Source: Prevotella sp. HUN102
GTDB taxonomy: Bacteria; Bacteroidota; Bacteroidia; Bacteroidales; Bacteroidaceae
Reading direction: 5' to 3'
Length of the DNA: 64,000 bases
NCBI RefSeq assembly: GCF_000688375.1
Contig: NZ_JIAF01000004.1
Coordinates: 1-64,000, forward strand
Translations under genes and position numbers: made by a program
Shown: piece by piece, positions 24,620-34,524 of the stretch
How positions within the stretch are numbered: position 1 is the stretch's first letter
How the letters are laid out: the number at the start of each line of letters is the position of its first letter
Notes under the pieces: model-generated
The model's database searches: none
Told to the model about the DNA's origin: nothing
The model's input: only the letters and a program-made list of their open reading frames with translations

Positions 24620-27600
24620 ATGCCGCAGTTATCATTCCGTATAAATGCTGAGTGGGAGAAAGTTCAGAAACTCAGAGATGAAATTGCAAAGTTGAAGCAG
24701 GAGATTAAAGGTACTGATGCTATTCAGAATCCTACTGCTTTCAACAATCTTAATAACAAGTTACAGCAGACCTCCAAGGAGTTAGGCAACGTAACAGGTA
24801 GGATTGCGCAGGCTTCCGCCACAATGGAGACCGATTTCAAGCAGAAAATCTTTGCAGCCTCGCAGGGTGTCAATGACTTCACGGAGAAGATTATCGCACA
24901 GAAAGCGGTAGTCAAAGATGTTGCAGCTGATGTAAAGCGGTTGGGAGAAGCCTACCGTGATGCAAAGAAGTACAGCCCAATGTCGGCAGACGGAAAACTT
25001 GCCGAATGGAAAGCCGCCAAACGTGCGCTTGAAGAGGAGAAAGCCGCCTTATTCAGCCTTACCCAAGAGCAGGCAACCGCACGCCTATTCGTAAAAAGGC
25101 TGAATGATGAGTACAAGGCATTCCGGCAGGAAGGAGGAGGAACGGCGCAGACAATGAACTTGCTTTCCTCCAAGATGAAAGGAATTGCAGCTACCGTTAT
25201 GGGTGGCATAGGGCTGAAAGAACTTGCAAGCCGTATTATCTCCGTTCGTGCCGAGTTTGAGAGTATGGAAACATCACTCAAAGTGTTGCTGGGTGGAAGC
25301 CAAGAAAGATTGGATAAAATAATGGGGCAAATCAAAGAGTACGCCCTTGCATCGCCTTTGAACACAAAGGACATGGTCGGTGCGGTGCAGATGATGACCT
25401 CTTTCGGTATCGAGGCGGAGAAGTCAATCGACTACTTGAAAGCCATCGGGGATATTTCAATGGGTGATACTGGCAAATTCAATTCCCTTGCACTCGCTTT
25501 CTCGCAGATGAGCAGCGCAGGAAAATTGATGGGGCAAGACCTTATGCAAATGGTCAATGCCGGATTCAATCCGTTGGAGGAAATTTCACGCAAGACTGGC
25601 AAATCCATAGGTGAATTGAAAGAAGAAATGTCTAAGGGTGCTATCACTTCTAAGATGGTACAGGACGCTTTCATATCCGTAACATCAGCAGGTGGCAAGT
25701 TTTACGGCATGGCATCAGAGGGCGCAAAGACGCTCAACGGACAGATTTCCATGCTGCAAGAGAGCTTCGATAATATGTTCAACGAGATAGGCTCAAAGGG
25801 CGAGGGGGTAGTTATGTCTGCCGTCAAGGCTGGTACTTATCTCGTGGAGAACTACGAGACCGTCGGAGGAATCATAATGGGAGTGGCAACCGTTTACGGA
25901 GTTTACAGGGCTGCATTGGTGGCGAATATTGCACTCGAGAAAATACAAGCCTTGAATCGTCTTTCTTCGATAAAACATACCACATTACTTGGAACGATAA
26001 CAGATATTCTGAAAGCAAAAACGGCGGCACTCAATACCACAATGCTTGCAAGTCCCGTGTTTTGGATAGCTGCCGCAATAGTTGGAGTGGCTTATGCTTC
26101 TTATAAACTTGTTACATCTGAATCTGCCAAGGAGAGAGCAGTCAGGAAGACCAATGAGGCTATGGAGGAGCAGAAAAAAATACTTGATGAGCGAAAAGAA
26201 AAAATAAATGACCTTATAGGTATTATTAAGGATCAAAATTCAACAGAATATGATACTTTGAGTGCATATAAAGAACTCAAGGAAATAGCTCCTGAACTGA
26301 CGGAAAAGTACACGCAGCAGCAGATTGCAGCACTTGAAACTTCTGAAGCACAAAAGGAACTCAACAAAAGTATGAATGAGATTGAGTACAAGAATGTGCA
26401 AAAAGAAATTGAAGATTTGACAGAAAAGCAGAAAGAACTTCAGGGAACAATAGAACTTTATGCCAATTCCAAATCATTGACTCAAGGAGATGCTCTGAAT
26501 ATGGCATCTACTGCCAACGAACTAAATGAGGTCAATGCTCAGCTTGATATTCTTAACGGAAAGTTAGGGCAGATGGACACTATCAGAAAAGAGATAGAGG
26601 AAAATAATAAACCTTACGAGATAAAGCTGAAGGAAGCCGAAGGTAATGTTGAGGCAAGGCAGCATATCCTTGATTTCTATTCTGAAGCTATGACTATGAT
26701 TGAAGGCTTACAGGACAGTAATGATGGTATCAACTATGACAATGCAAAAGCACAGATAGACACATTTGTTAGTAATGCTGAAAAGGAATTGGACGACTTA
26801 AGGAAGGAACAAGAAAAAGACCCTTTAAATATGTCGTTGAAACTTGAGGCTATGGAAAAACAGTCGCTTCTCAATGACATATTGGCAATGAAGGACAATT
26901 TGGCCATAACTGGTGTTACGACCATTCCTCTGTTCTTTTCGGTAAAATATGATGGAGCAAAGGGATTGTTGGGAAAGGCTCTTGAGACCCTTTCGGGTGT
27001 GAAGAAGAACAAACCTCTTACTTTACAAGACGAATATGCCAATGCCTCAAAGGAATATCTAAATGCTAAAAAGAAACTCAACGAGATAGATAGAAATAAA
27101 TCGGCACACACATCGAAGGAAAGAAAAGAGGCAGAGGAGGCTGTAAAGGTTGCAGAGTCGAGATTCAGGGCATTGGGTGGCAATATTGAAACACGCAATT
27201 CATCAAGAAATAAATCAAACGAGAAGCAGCGTAAGGCAGAGCAGGCAAGACATAAGGCAGAACAGGAAGCTCGGGAACGCCAACGTCAAGCCGAGGAAGC
27301 TGCACGCAAGCGTGAAACCCTCTTCGAGAGAAACATCGAGGCCGAGATAAAGGCGGACGACGACCTTATCAGGGCAGCAGAGGCGAAAGAGGAAGAGAGA
27401 ATAGCATCCATAACCGACGCAGGAGAGAGAGAACGGGCTGAATACCAACTCCAGTATGACAAGACCATCCGACAGATACGGAAGCAGGCTGATGAAATGC
27501 AAAAGGCTAAGTACGAGGAGAACAAGAAAGACTGGGATCTGAACAACACCGACAAGACTAAGGTCTATTCCGACACCGAGGAGGGAAAGAAAGGTTACAA

Positions 27601-29905
27601 GGCCGTGAAACTCGGCGAGAACGAGGAAAGCTACATTCAGGCGATGATTGGCAAGGCTGACCGTGAATACGAGAGCCAACAGGGAAAATGGATGGAGGAA
27701 CGGAGAGACGCACTCACGGCCTACCTGAAAGAGTACGGCTCGGTACAGCAGCAGCGTCTTGCCATCGCAGAGGAGTATGAGAGGAAGATAGCCGATGCAA
27801 GGACAGAGGGCGAGCGTCTCTCCCTCAATGCGCAGAAAATGAAAGCCTTGTCCGACTTCGATATAAAGAACGAGAAAGACGGACTGAACTGGGAAGAGGT
27901 TTTCGGAGACTTGGGAAATCAGACGATAGACAGGCTCGAGGAAATCAAGGCAAGGCTGCGTGAAATGCTCAATTCCGACAATCTCGACATCGAGGGCTAT
28001 AAGTCTGCCGTGGAGCAGATAGGAAAGGTAAACGACGCTATCATCGAAGCACAAGACAGGCAGAACCCATTCTTCAGCCTTACCACGGAGCACGCAAGAG
28101 AGCGCAGAAAGCTCGAGATGGAAGCCGCAGACGCCATACAGCGGCAGACCGATGCAATGAACAGTCAGGCAGCTGCCAAGACGAGACTGTTCGGCAGGCA
28201 GTATGACGCAAGACAGGCTATTGAACGCACGGGCGTGAAGTATGACGGAGACATCACGGCTTCCAACACCGACGCCATTCTTCGTGAGGTGGAGAGGAAG
28301 TACGGCACGGACAGCGAGCAATACAGGAACGTGCGTAAGGCTATGGAGAAACTCGCAGAGAGCGAGATAGCCCTTGTATCGGCAAACAAGAAGAAGATTA
28401 AGGCGGACACCGATGCAGCCAATGCGCAGGGCAAGCTCAACAAGTTCCTCGATAACATTTCCAAAAAACTGCAAGGATTCATAGAGAGTTTTGAAAAAAT
28501 CAACGCCAACATTCAGGAAATGCCGAACCTCCTTTCAAATCTCGGAGTGGACGGAGACAGTGCATTTTTCAAGGGGGTCGAGGATATGGCAAATGCCTCC
28601 AACGATGCGCTCGGGGCAATAAAGGATTTCGAGAGCGGTAATTTCGTGGGTGCCGCCGCAAAGGGCGTCAGCGCAATCGGCAATATAGTCAATGCGGGGC
28701 TGAATCTCTTCGGAGGTGGGGCTGACAGCGACAGGAATCTTGAAAAAGACATCGAACGGCTTACCTCATCGAACGAGGCTCTTATGAACTCCATAGATGC
28801 GCTTTCCGATGAAATGAAGAAAGGCGCAGTTGCGAATGCTCAGGAAATATACGAGGAGCAGAAGAAGCGGCTTGCGCAGGCCGAGAGCAATACACAGGAA
28901 ATGATGGAACGCTCGGCAGGCTCGCACAAGAAGGGATTCGGAGGAAAGCACTCCTCAGCTTCGGCGATAGACAGAGACCTTAGGGGAACTGACTACTGGC
29001 AGCAGATAAGCAGCCTTCTCGGAAAGAAAGTAGGAAACGCCGGCAACTTCTTCAACCTCACGAGCGAGGAAATGGCGAGGGTCGCAAGAGAGCTTCCGGA
29101 GATATACTCGAGGATAAAGTCGCTTGCGGATGACGGATACAAGGACGCCGCCCAGTTTATGGACGAGTACATAGGCTATCACAAGCAGCTTGAGGAACTC
29201 GAGACGCAGGTGTTGGAGAAGCTCACATCCTCGTCATTCGACAGCATCGTGGGCGATTTCGAGAATGCGCTCCTTGATATGGAATCGGACGCCGAGAGTT
29301 TCGCCGAGAGTTTTGAGGGGTATATGCGCAAGGCTGTCATAGGTGCGCTTGTCTCGAACCAGTACAAGCCGTTGATAGAGAAATGGTACAAGGCTTTTGC
29401 CGGTTATATGGAATCGGACAAGAAGCTCGACCCCGAGGAAATCAGGAAACTCAAGGAGACGGGCGGCTCATACGTGGACAAGGAAACAGGAAAGAGCGTT
29501 GATTTTGAGAGTTGGAACGACATCGTAAAGATGGGGATTGATGCACGGAACGCCATCTTCGGAGAACTCGGACTTGGAAGCGGCAGCCAGTCGCAGAAAG
29601 CAACAGCTAACGGTGTTACGGAAATTACCTACGAGCAGGCGAGCAACATCGTTGCGCTCACTACGGCAGGGAATATCACACGAGACCAGATAAAGGACAT
29701 CATAACCCTTACGAATGCGAAGATAGATGATTTCAAGGCCGTGCAGATGGAGACAAAGAATATTGCAGACGAGTTGAGGACAATACAGGCAAACTCCTAT
29801 ATTGAGTTGCAGGGCATACACGAGGACACCACTGCTATGAGCAAGGCTATCAAGTCTATGAGCAGCGACGTGTCGGATATTAAGAAACAAATTAAGGATA
29901 TGTAA
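24620..29905 (+). CDS. Tail tape measure protein
   Basis: The 1761-residue protein has an N-terminal coiled coil, a central tape-measure domain with 'FESMETSLKVLLGGSQERLD' and 'GQDLMQMVNAGFNPLEEIS', hydrophobic membrane-like segments near residues 410-460 and 475-500, and long lysine/glutamate coiled coils (about residues 850-1100) before a C-terminal domain. It is by far the longest gene, as expected of the tail-length ruler. It also probably forms the channel for DNA entry. ATG 24620 was chosen because the promoter box lies just upstream of it. Confidence 0.93.
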   Translation: MPQLSFRINAEWEKVQKLRDEIAKLKQEIKGTDAIQNPTAFNNLNNKLQQTSKELGNVTGRIAQASATMETDFKQKIFAASQGVNDFTEKIIAQKAVVKDVAADVKRLGEAYRDAKKYSPMSADGKLAEWKAAKRALEEEKAALFSLTQEQATARLFVKRLNDEYKAFRQEGGGTAQTMNLLSSKMKGIAATVMGGIGLKELASRIISVRAEFESMETSLKVLLGGSQERLDKIMGQIKEYALASPLNTKDMVGAVQMMTSFGIEAEKSIDYLKAIGDISMGDTGKFNSLALAFSQMSSAGKLMGQDLMQMVNAGFNPLEEISRKTGKSIGELKEEMSKGAITSKMVQDAFISVTSAGGKFYGMASEGAKTLNGQISMLQESFDNMFNEIGSKGEGVVMSAVKAGTYLVENYETVGGIIMGVATVYGVYRAALVANIALEKIQALNRLSSIKHTTLLGTITDILKAKTAALNTTMLASPVFWIAAAIVGVAYASYKLVTSESAKERAVRKTNEAMEEQKKILDERKEKINDLIGIIKDQNSTEYDTLSAYKELKEIAPELTEKYTQQQIAALETSEAQKELNKSMNEIEYKNVQKEIEDLTEKQKELQGTIELYANSKSLTQGDALNMASTANELNEVNAQLDILNGKLGQMDTIRKEIEENNKPYEIKLKEAEGNVEARQHILDFYSEAMTMIEGLQDSNDGINYDNAKAQIDTFVSNAEKELDDLRKEQEKDPLNMSLKLEAMEKQSLLNDILAMKDNLAITGVTTIPLFFSVKYDGAKGLLGKALETLSGVKKNKPLTLQDEYANASKEYLNAKKKLNEIDRNKSAHTSKERKEAEEAVKVAESRFRALGGNIETRNSSRNKSNEKQRKAEQARHKAEQEARERQRQAEEAARKRETLFERNIEAEIKADDDLIRAAEAKEEERIASITDAGERERAEYQLQYDKTIRQIRKQADEMQKAKYEENKKDWDLNNTDKTKVYSDTEEGKKGYKAVKLGENEESYIQAMIGKADREYESQQGKWMEERRDALTAYLKEYGSVQQQRLAIAEEYERKIADARTEGERLSLNAQKMKALSDFDIKNEKDGLNWEEVFGDLGNQTIDRLEEIKARLREMLNSDNLDIEGYKSAVEQIGKVNDAIIEAQDRQNPFFSLTTEHARERRKLEMEAADAIQRQTDAMNSQAAAKTRLFGRQYDARQAIERTGVKYDGDITASNTDAILREVERKYGTDSEQYRNVRKAMEKLAESEIALVSANKKKIKADTDAANAQGKLNKFLDNISKKLQGFIESFEKINANIQEMPNLLSNLGVDGDSAFFKGVEDMANASNDALGAIKDFESGNFVGAAAKGVSAIGNIVNAGLNLFGGGADSDRNLEKDIERLTSSNEALMNSIDALSDEMKKGAVANAQEIYEEQKKRLAQAESNTQEMMERSAGSHKKGFGGKHSSASAIDRDLRGTDYWQQISSLLGKKVGNAGNFFNLTSEEMARVARELPEIYSRIKSLADDGYKDAAQFMDEYIGYHKQLEELETQVLEKLTSSSFDSIVGDFENALLDMESDAESFAESFEGYMRKAVIGALVSNQYKPLIEKWYKAFAGYMESDKKLDPEEIRKLKETGGSYVDKETGKSVDFESWNDIVKMGIDARNAIFGELGLGSGSQSQKATANGVTEITYEQASNIVALTTAGNITRDQIKDIITLTNAKIDDFKAVQMETKNIADELRTIQANSYIELQGIHEDTTAMSKAIKSMSSDVSDIKKQIKDM

Positions 29906-29907
29906 CA

Positions 29908-30324
29908 ATGGCAGAATTACTGATTAACGGAAAGGACGCTCTGGAAGAGTGGGGCGTGAGAATGGGGGATAACTTCCTTGATACGATTAACAGCTATGAT
30001 ACGTTGAAAGAGTACATCACCAACAACGACCGGACAAAGGACGGTGTGCAGTACGCTGATGTCATTCCCAAAGTGAACGAGCGGAGCCTTACGCTCAACT
30101 TCACGATGCAAGGAAATAGCGCAGCCGATTTCACGATAAAGAACAAGGCATTTAAGGAAGTCATGCGAGCAGGGAACGTTACAATACAAGTACCTGCCGA
30201 CAGCCCCGATGTGTATCATCTTAAATACACGGGAAAGAGCTGCACCTTTGCACGGAACACGGAAAGGACATTTGCAAAAATTGGGTTGGCTTTTGTTGAG
30301 CCGAATCCGAAGAATCGATTGTAA
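29908..30324 (+). CDS. Distal tail-like protein
   Basis: The gene starts three bases after the tape-measure stop. The 138-residue beta-rich product ('DVIPKVNERSLTLNFTMQGN', 'YTGKSCTFARNTERTFAKIG') resembles the N-terminal hub domain of distal tail proteins. Position between tape measure and tail tip supports it. Confidence 0.65.
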   Translation: MAELLINGKDALEEWGVRMGDNFLDTINSYDTLKEYITNNDRTKDGVQYADVIPKVNERSLTLNFTMQGNSAADFTIKNKAFKEVMRAGNVTIQVPADSPDVYHLKYTGKSCTFARNTERTFAKIGLAFVEPNPKNRL

Positions 30325-30414
30325 AATACTCAACGCAAAAATGCGTTTAGCTTTTGAATCAACAAGTTACATAGAATCTTCGACCTTATCCGAGAAAACA
30401 AGGCAGCATAAATA

Positions 30415-30440
30415 AAGGGTAGTCTTAATGGCTACCCTTA
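30415..30440. terminator. Bidirectional terminator AAGGGTAGTC...GGCTACCCTT
   Basis: The stem lies between the rightward distal tail gene and the leftward cargo gene. It is related in sequence to the terminator at 20647-20677. Confidence 0.8.
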
Positions 30441-30448
30441 CATCTTTC

Positions 30449-30973
30449 TTAAATAGAAATAGATGGATGAATATCAAGTTTTTCTTTTATTTCGTCTAAT
30501 GTTTTTGCATAATACACGTACCAACCACCATTTCCACCAGCATCTCGTGCTCCAATGTAATACTTATTCTTAAAAGTAAAAAGATAGATAGTTTGATATT
30601 GCCCCTTGTATGAATCTAAATATGTATATCTTTCTCGTAAACTTTTTGTAACCTGTATGAAAAAAGTACCATATCCCCCCGTTATACTTGGAATATCAAT
30701 TTCTGAAAGAACATTTTGCAATTTACCATTTTCAAAATAGTAACGATGATAGACGGGGTATGTCAGCGTTTGGTCTACGTAATCGATTCTATTGTCGTAT
30801 GAAGCATTATACATTGATGTCTCCTTTCCTTTTATTGTTGGTAAATCTACTCCGAAATCAATCACGGGCATACCTATATAATTGGTAATAGGCTTTACAA
30901 CAACAGGTAAATCAACGTTTTGCCCTTTATAAGAAACGGTTATGATTGCACTTCCGACATGATTACCATTCAC
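30449..30973 (-). CDS. Unknown cargo protein with Ig-like start, possibly 5'-truncated
   Basis: The 174-residue frame starts at a GTG; an in-frame TAA lies only eight codons upstream. The first residues ('GSAIITVSYKGQNVDLPVVV') look like the end strands of a bacterial Ig-like repeat rather than a true N-terminus. The rest is a tyrosine-rich beta domain. There is no signal peptide. It lies on the strand opposite to the tail genes and has low GC content, so it is probably acquired cargo. Confidence 0.5.
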   Translation of the reverse strand: MNGNHVGSAIITVSYKGQNVDLPVVVKPITNYIGMPVIDFGVDLPTIKGKETSMYNASYDNRIDYVDQTLTYPVYHRYYFENGKLQNVLSEIDIPSITGGYGTFFIQVTKSLRERYTYLDSYKGQYQTIYLFTFKNKYYIGARDAGGNGGWYVYYAKTLDEIKEKLDIHPSISI

Positions 30974-31063
30974 GTGGATTTTACGGTTCTGAAATTAGGT
31001 GCATCACCACATACAGCAGGGTTTTACAAGCGAATTTCAGACCTTGAAAATAAACTGAAATAA
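30959..31063 (+). CDS. Small ORF, 34 aa, overlapping the cargo gene start
   Basis: The frame 'MITIHVDFTVLKLGASPHTA' continues with 'GFYKRISDLENKLK' and stops at 31061. It reads in the tail-gene direction and overlaps the cargo gene by 15 bases. It may be a real small protein or the cut 3' end of a tail gene split by the cargo insertion. Confidence 0.4.
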   Translation: MITIHVDFTVLKLGASPHTAGFYKRISDLENKLK

Positions 31064-31070
31064 AGGTAAC

Positions 31071-31091
31071 GGTGGGGCTAACCACCCCACC
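31071..31091 (+). other. Intergenic hairpin GGTGGGG-CTAACCAC-CCCACC (second copy of family)
   Basis: It follows AAAGGTAAC and has the same CTAACCA loop as 9765-9785. A small gene starts 9 bases later, as at the first copy. Confidence 0.6.
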
Positions 31092-31099
31092 ACAAAATA

Positions 31100-31216
31100 A
31101 TGTCCATTAATGAAGATGATTATCCCGACTGGTTAGACAATCCCGTATCGAAAGAGGAAGCCGAGCAAATGATGGCTGAATACCTGTCATACACGGCTGG
31201 TATAGACCCTGAATAG
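31100..31216 (+). CDS. Small acidic protein, 38 aa
   Basis: The frame 'MSINEDDYPDWLDNPVSKEE' is strongly acidic and ends before the next module hairpin. Its place after a hairpin matches the gene at 9801. No function can be named. Confidence 0.5.
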   Translation: MSINEDDYPDWLDNPVSKEEAEQMMAEYLSYTAGIDPE

Positions 31217-31223
31217 CTAATTT

Positions 31224-31295
31224 GCCACAACAAAATCGTTGTGGCTTTTCTATTTTCTCTAATTTCTCTTGTCCTATCTCTTCTTGCTATCTTTG
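31224..31295 (+). promoter_or_regulatory. GCCACAAC/GTTGTGGC hairpin and TATCTTTG promoter box (module boundary 4)
   Basis: The perfect 8-bp stem (31224-31245) ends in CTTTTC and can terminate. TATCTTTG lies at 31288-31295, with a TTG about 19 bases upstream. The tail-tip ATG is at 31301, so its message would be almost leaderless. Confidence 0.7.
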
Positions 31296-31300
31296 CCTAT

Positions 31301-34300
31301 ATGGTTATCTACGACATAGACGGTAAGAAGCTGCTTGACGCAATCCTTACAGAGAGTGCCGAGCATGAGCAAGAGTTGAGCAAGTCAGACTTCGTGAAAC
31401 TCTCGTGGGAAAGTGATGTAAAACTCACTATTCCTGCCGGGTCGTATATTGTCCCATTTGAAGACGGACTGAAATACCGCTTACTCAATGCCTACACCCC
31501 TTCAGAGACAGATAAGGGTTTTAAGTATGATATAAGTTTCCATCATCCTTTGATGTGGCTTAGTCGTGTGCCGTTTCTGTATGTGGAGAACGACTTAAAA
31601 CAACAGGAATGGTCGTTTGATGGGCTGACGGTTACGGCACTTGAATACGTCTGCAAGGCTATCAATGAAGCCTTTAACATCACAGACGATAACAAGAAAT
31701 TTACCTACACCCTTTGCGGCACGGTGGACGGCTCTGTTAGTTTCTCCGTATCTTCAAATGACATACTCTCCGTTCTTTCCTCTATCGCACAGGCTTGCAA
31801 GGACAACAGCTGCGAGTGGCATCTGTCATGGGAGCATCGCTGCCTTTATTTCGGGCAGATAGCCATCAACTTAGGCGAGGAAGTTCCTTTGCTCAAAGTC
31901 CACGATAATATCCAGACAGCATCGGTAAGCGAGAGTAAGGAAGATTACTACAACTGCTTCTATCCGCAGGGTTCGACAAAGAACATGAGCCGCAAGGCGC
32001 AGGTAGGAACAGGAAACGTTGCTACCCTCGCACGTTTGGGGCTTGATACCACCAAGTACCCTGACGGCTGCATTTACATCGGTACAGATGGAAAGGTTAT
32101 CACAAAGGCACAGTTTGAGGCAAGCAACGCTATCAAGCAGACACTTGCCCTCTCCTTTGATGACATATTTCCTCATATCGACCTTTACGCCTACAATATC
32201 CGCAAGCGCACAAGGTATCTGAAGAACGACACCACGGGCGAGTATGAACTGGATAGCAAGGGGAACAAGAAGATATACACAGTGTGGTATATGCGCCTTG
32301 CATACTGCACCACGACAAAGGACACGAGAAAGACACTCGTAAACACCACCACCGACAACGGTATTACCCACTACTGGTATGACTACGACCTCGACAGGAA
32401 GAAACAGGTCTTGCAGGGCTATGAGTTAAAAGGGACGTTCAAGGTAAACACGCATACCACGAACAACAAGTATGACGCCCTCACACAGTCTTTGGTCGGA
32501 CAGCCGAGTGGACAGGACGGCTTCGAGTTGTACTACCACGAGGAAAACAGCCACTCAATCTCGGCCAATTCATCCGAGGGAGACAGTGGAGTGTCCGTGC
32601 TTAAGGGCGACTACAAGATTAAGATGTATCAGAGCGGCGACACTATTATCCCTACCAATGAGGAAGACGGACTGATACCGCACGGCAAGGCTCTTCCAGA
32701 CCTCACCTGCAACATCGTTGTGCTGTTCAACATCGTAATGGGCGAGTACGAGACAAAGCTCGCACAGGAGGAACTCGCTGCACGCACCATCAAGACCATA
32801 GAAGACAGGACAAAGGACAAGAACAACTATACAACTCGTTCCAATCCCGTAGAGTTCGCAAGGAAGAATCCTAACCTCCATATCGGGCAGAAAGTAACCT
32901 ATGATGACGGCTTTGGCTATAAGCTCTCCACACGAGTTATCAAGCTCGTAACGAAACTCGACTATCCTATTATACAGGAGATAACACTCGGAAACCAAGC
33001 CATCAAGGGAACAATCTCGCAGTTGAAGGAGGATGTGAGCAACATCCTCTCTGGCAATTTCAGCGGAGGGGGAATCAACGGAGAGCAGGCATACAGCATA
33101 GTGAGAAACTACGTTGATGACCGTTTCCTCCGTAAGAACGCTCCTGACACCGCCCGTGATCTCATCACTTTCCTCAAGGGCGTCATCCTCGGTAAGGACT
33201 ACTCCATTACCGCACAGGGAAAGGCCGTATTATCAAGCATCTTCGGGAAATCGTTCCAGCAGGGCATCAACGGCAGGGATTTCGGCTTCTGGACGGACGA
33301 GAAGGGACGGGGACACATAGAGACGGATTTCCTCTCGGCGAGGGTAAAGGCCGTGTTCCAGTCGCTCGAGATCAGGGAACTCTCATACGTGGGCGGCAAC
33401 TTCGTGTTCTCCGGCGCAGGCGGGAAGATATACAGGGTCGCGGCGACAGACAGTCAGGGGAAGCCGACCGACGGCGAGCCTTTCGCCTACCGCTGCTATA
33501 TGATAGCCGACGACGGAACGACCCGGACCATAAACAAGTTCAAGATAGGAGACCAAGTTCGCTGCCAGACGTTCAACATCAAGGAGGGCGTCTATGAGAA
33601 CGTGGGCAACAGGCACTACTGGAGGCTGTGCGTGGGCACGGGCACGGAGGAAGTGGACGGAAAGACGCTGAACTACATAGACCTCTCGAACTCACTCTCC
33701 GTGGAGGTGGAATATGGGGGAAGACGTATAAGCTGCATAGGCTACGACGAGGGAGCAATGGATATTCCACAGGCCGGAGACAGCATCGTTCAGGAGGGTT
33801 CTCAGACGGACGGGGAGCGTCAGAGTCTGATAATGATCCTGACCGAGGGAACGGAAGCTCCCGCGATAAGTATGTACGACGGAGTGAACGGCTACGACCT
33901 CTCATCCCACCGTGTGATACATTTATCTCCAAAGGGATGTGTAATCTCGTCCCAATACCTGACAGTGCAGAGCAGCTCGGGTGCAACCTCCCCGATGGTG
34001 ACCTACCTCGGCGACTGGCAGCCCGACGGACGGTACGGGCACTACGACAGCGTTACCCACGACGGCTCCACGTGGCTCTGCACCGTCCCAAAGGGGCAGC
34101 TCGCCACGGAGGAGCCGTCCGAAAGCAGCAGCCAGTGGAAACGGCAGGTGGCAAAAGGAGAAAGTCCGGTATCCGTCCAGATATTGGGAGGCAACATCAT
34201 CCGCAACGGACAGGGATCGACAACGCTCACGGCATACGTGTGGAAAGGCAACGAGGACATAACGGAAAGGTTCAAGCCCGGGGACTTCTCGTGGACAAGG

Positions 34301-34426
34301 GACAGCGGCAACCCGGAGTACGACACGGAATGGAACAGACGGCACAGGGGATTCGGACGGACGCTTACCGTGAGCGCGCAGGACGTTTTCAAGCGTGCCA
34401 CGTTCGACTGCATACTCACGATGTGA
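31301..34426 (+). CDS. Tail tip / baseplate protein (prophage endopeptidase tail-like)
   Basis: This 1041-residue protein begins 'MVIYDIDGKKLLDAILTESA' and has the N-terminal hub fold of siphophage tail-tip proteins. An extended region follows ('ISFHHPLMWLSRVPFLYVEN'), then a linker rich in S, G and D and Ig-like modules near its end (WKGNEDITERFKPGDFSW). The codon composition changes around 33.3 kb from AT-rich to very GC-rich, inside the gene, which suggests recombination. The GTG at 31241 lies before the promoter box and was rejected. Confidence 0.8.
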   Translation: MVIYDIDGKKLLDAILTESAEHEQELSKSDFVKLSWESDVKLTIPAGSYIVPFEDGLKYRLLNAYTPSETDKGFKYDISFHHPLMWLSRVPFLYVENDLKQQEWSFDGLTVTALEYVCKAINEAFNITDDNKKFTYTLCGTVDGSVSFSVSSNDILSVLSSIAQACKDNSCEWHLSWEHRCLYFGQIAINLGEEVPLLKVHDNIQTASVSESKEDYYNCFYPQGSTKNMSRKAQVGTGNVATLARLGLDTTKYPDGCIYIGTDGKVITKAQFEASNAIKQTLALSFDDIFPHIDLYAYNIRKRTRYLKNDTTGEYELDSKGNKKIYTVWYMRLAYCTTTKDTRKTLVNTTTDNGITHYWYDYDLDRKKQVLQGYELKGTFKVNTHTTNNKYDALTQSLVGQPSGQDGFELYYHEENSHSISANSSEGDSGVSVLKGDYKIKMYQSGDTIIPTNEEDGLIPHGKALPDLTCNIVVLFNIVMGEYETKLAQEELAARTIKTIEDRTKDKNNYTTRSNPVEFARKNPNLHIGQKVTYDDGFGYKLSTRVIKLVTKLDYPIIQEITLGNQAIKGTISQLKEDVSNILSGNFSGGGINGEQAYSIVRNYVDDRFLRKNAPDTARDLITFLKGVILGKDYSITAQGKAVLSSIFGKSFQQGINGRDFGFWTDEKGRGHIETDFLSARVKAVFQSLEIRELSYVGGNFVFSGAGGKIYRVAATDSQGKPTDGEPFAYRCYMIADDGTTRTINKFKIGDQVRCQTFNIKEGVYENVGNRHYWRLCVGTGTEEVDGKTLNYIDLSNSLSVEVEYGGRRISCIGYDEGAMDIPQAGDSIVQEGSQTDGERQSLIMILTEGTEAPAISMYDGVNGYDLSSHRVIHLSPKGCVISSQYLTVQSSSGATSPMVTYLGDWQPDGRYGHYDSVTHDGSTWLCTVPKGQLATEEPSESSSQWKRQVAKGESPVSVQILGGNIIRNGQGSTTLTAYVWKGNEDITERFKPGDFSWTRDSGNPEYDTEWNRRHRGFGRTLTVSAQDVFKRATFDCILTM

Positions 34427-34524
34427 GATGGGAAACGGGAAATGGGAAATGGGAAATGTGAAATGGGAAAACTCTCACATCCAACATCTCACATCCAACA
34501 TCTCACATTTAAAATTATAAAGCA
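34427..34524 (+). repeat. Purine-rich GGGAAATG repeat and CTCACATCCAACAT repeat (copy 1)
   Basis: Several GGGAAATG units are followed by three CTCACATYYAACAT-like units. The two blocks can pair (AAATGTGA with TCTCACATTT). Related blocks lie at 35551-35614 and 37730-37802. Confidence 0.7.

Noticed and set aside
27215-28474. A 419-codon open frame antisense to the tape-measure gene
   Set aside because: It is leucine/cysteine-rich, has no domain, and mirrors the coiled-coil codon bias of the sense gene.
31241-31300. GTG start for the tail-tip protein 20 codons earlier
   Set aside because: It lies inside the hairpin and upstream of the TATCTTTG box. The extra residues form a hydrophobic stretch not expected for a tail hub.
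33628-34461. Long open frames in other registers in the GC-rich tail genes
   Set aside because: High GC content lowers stop frequency. The sense frame encodes the tail tip; the others have no fold pattern.
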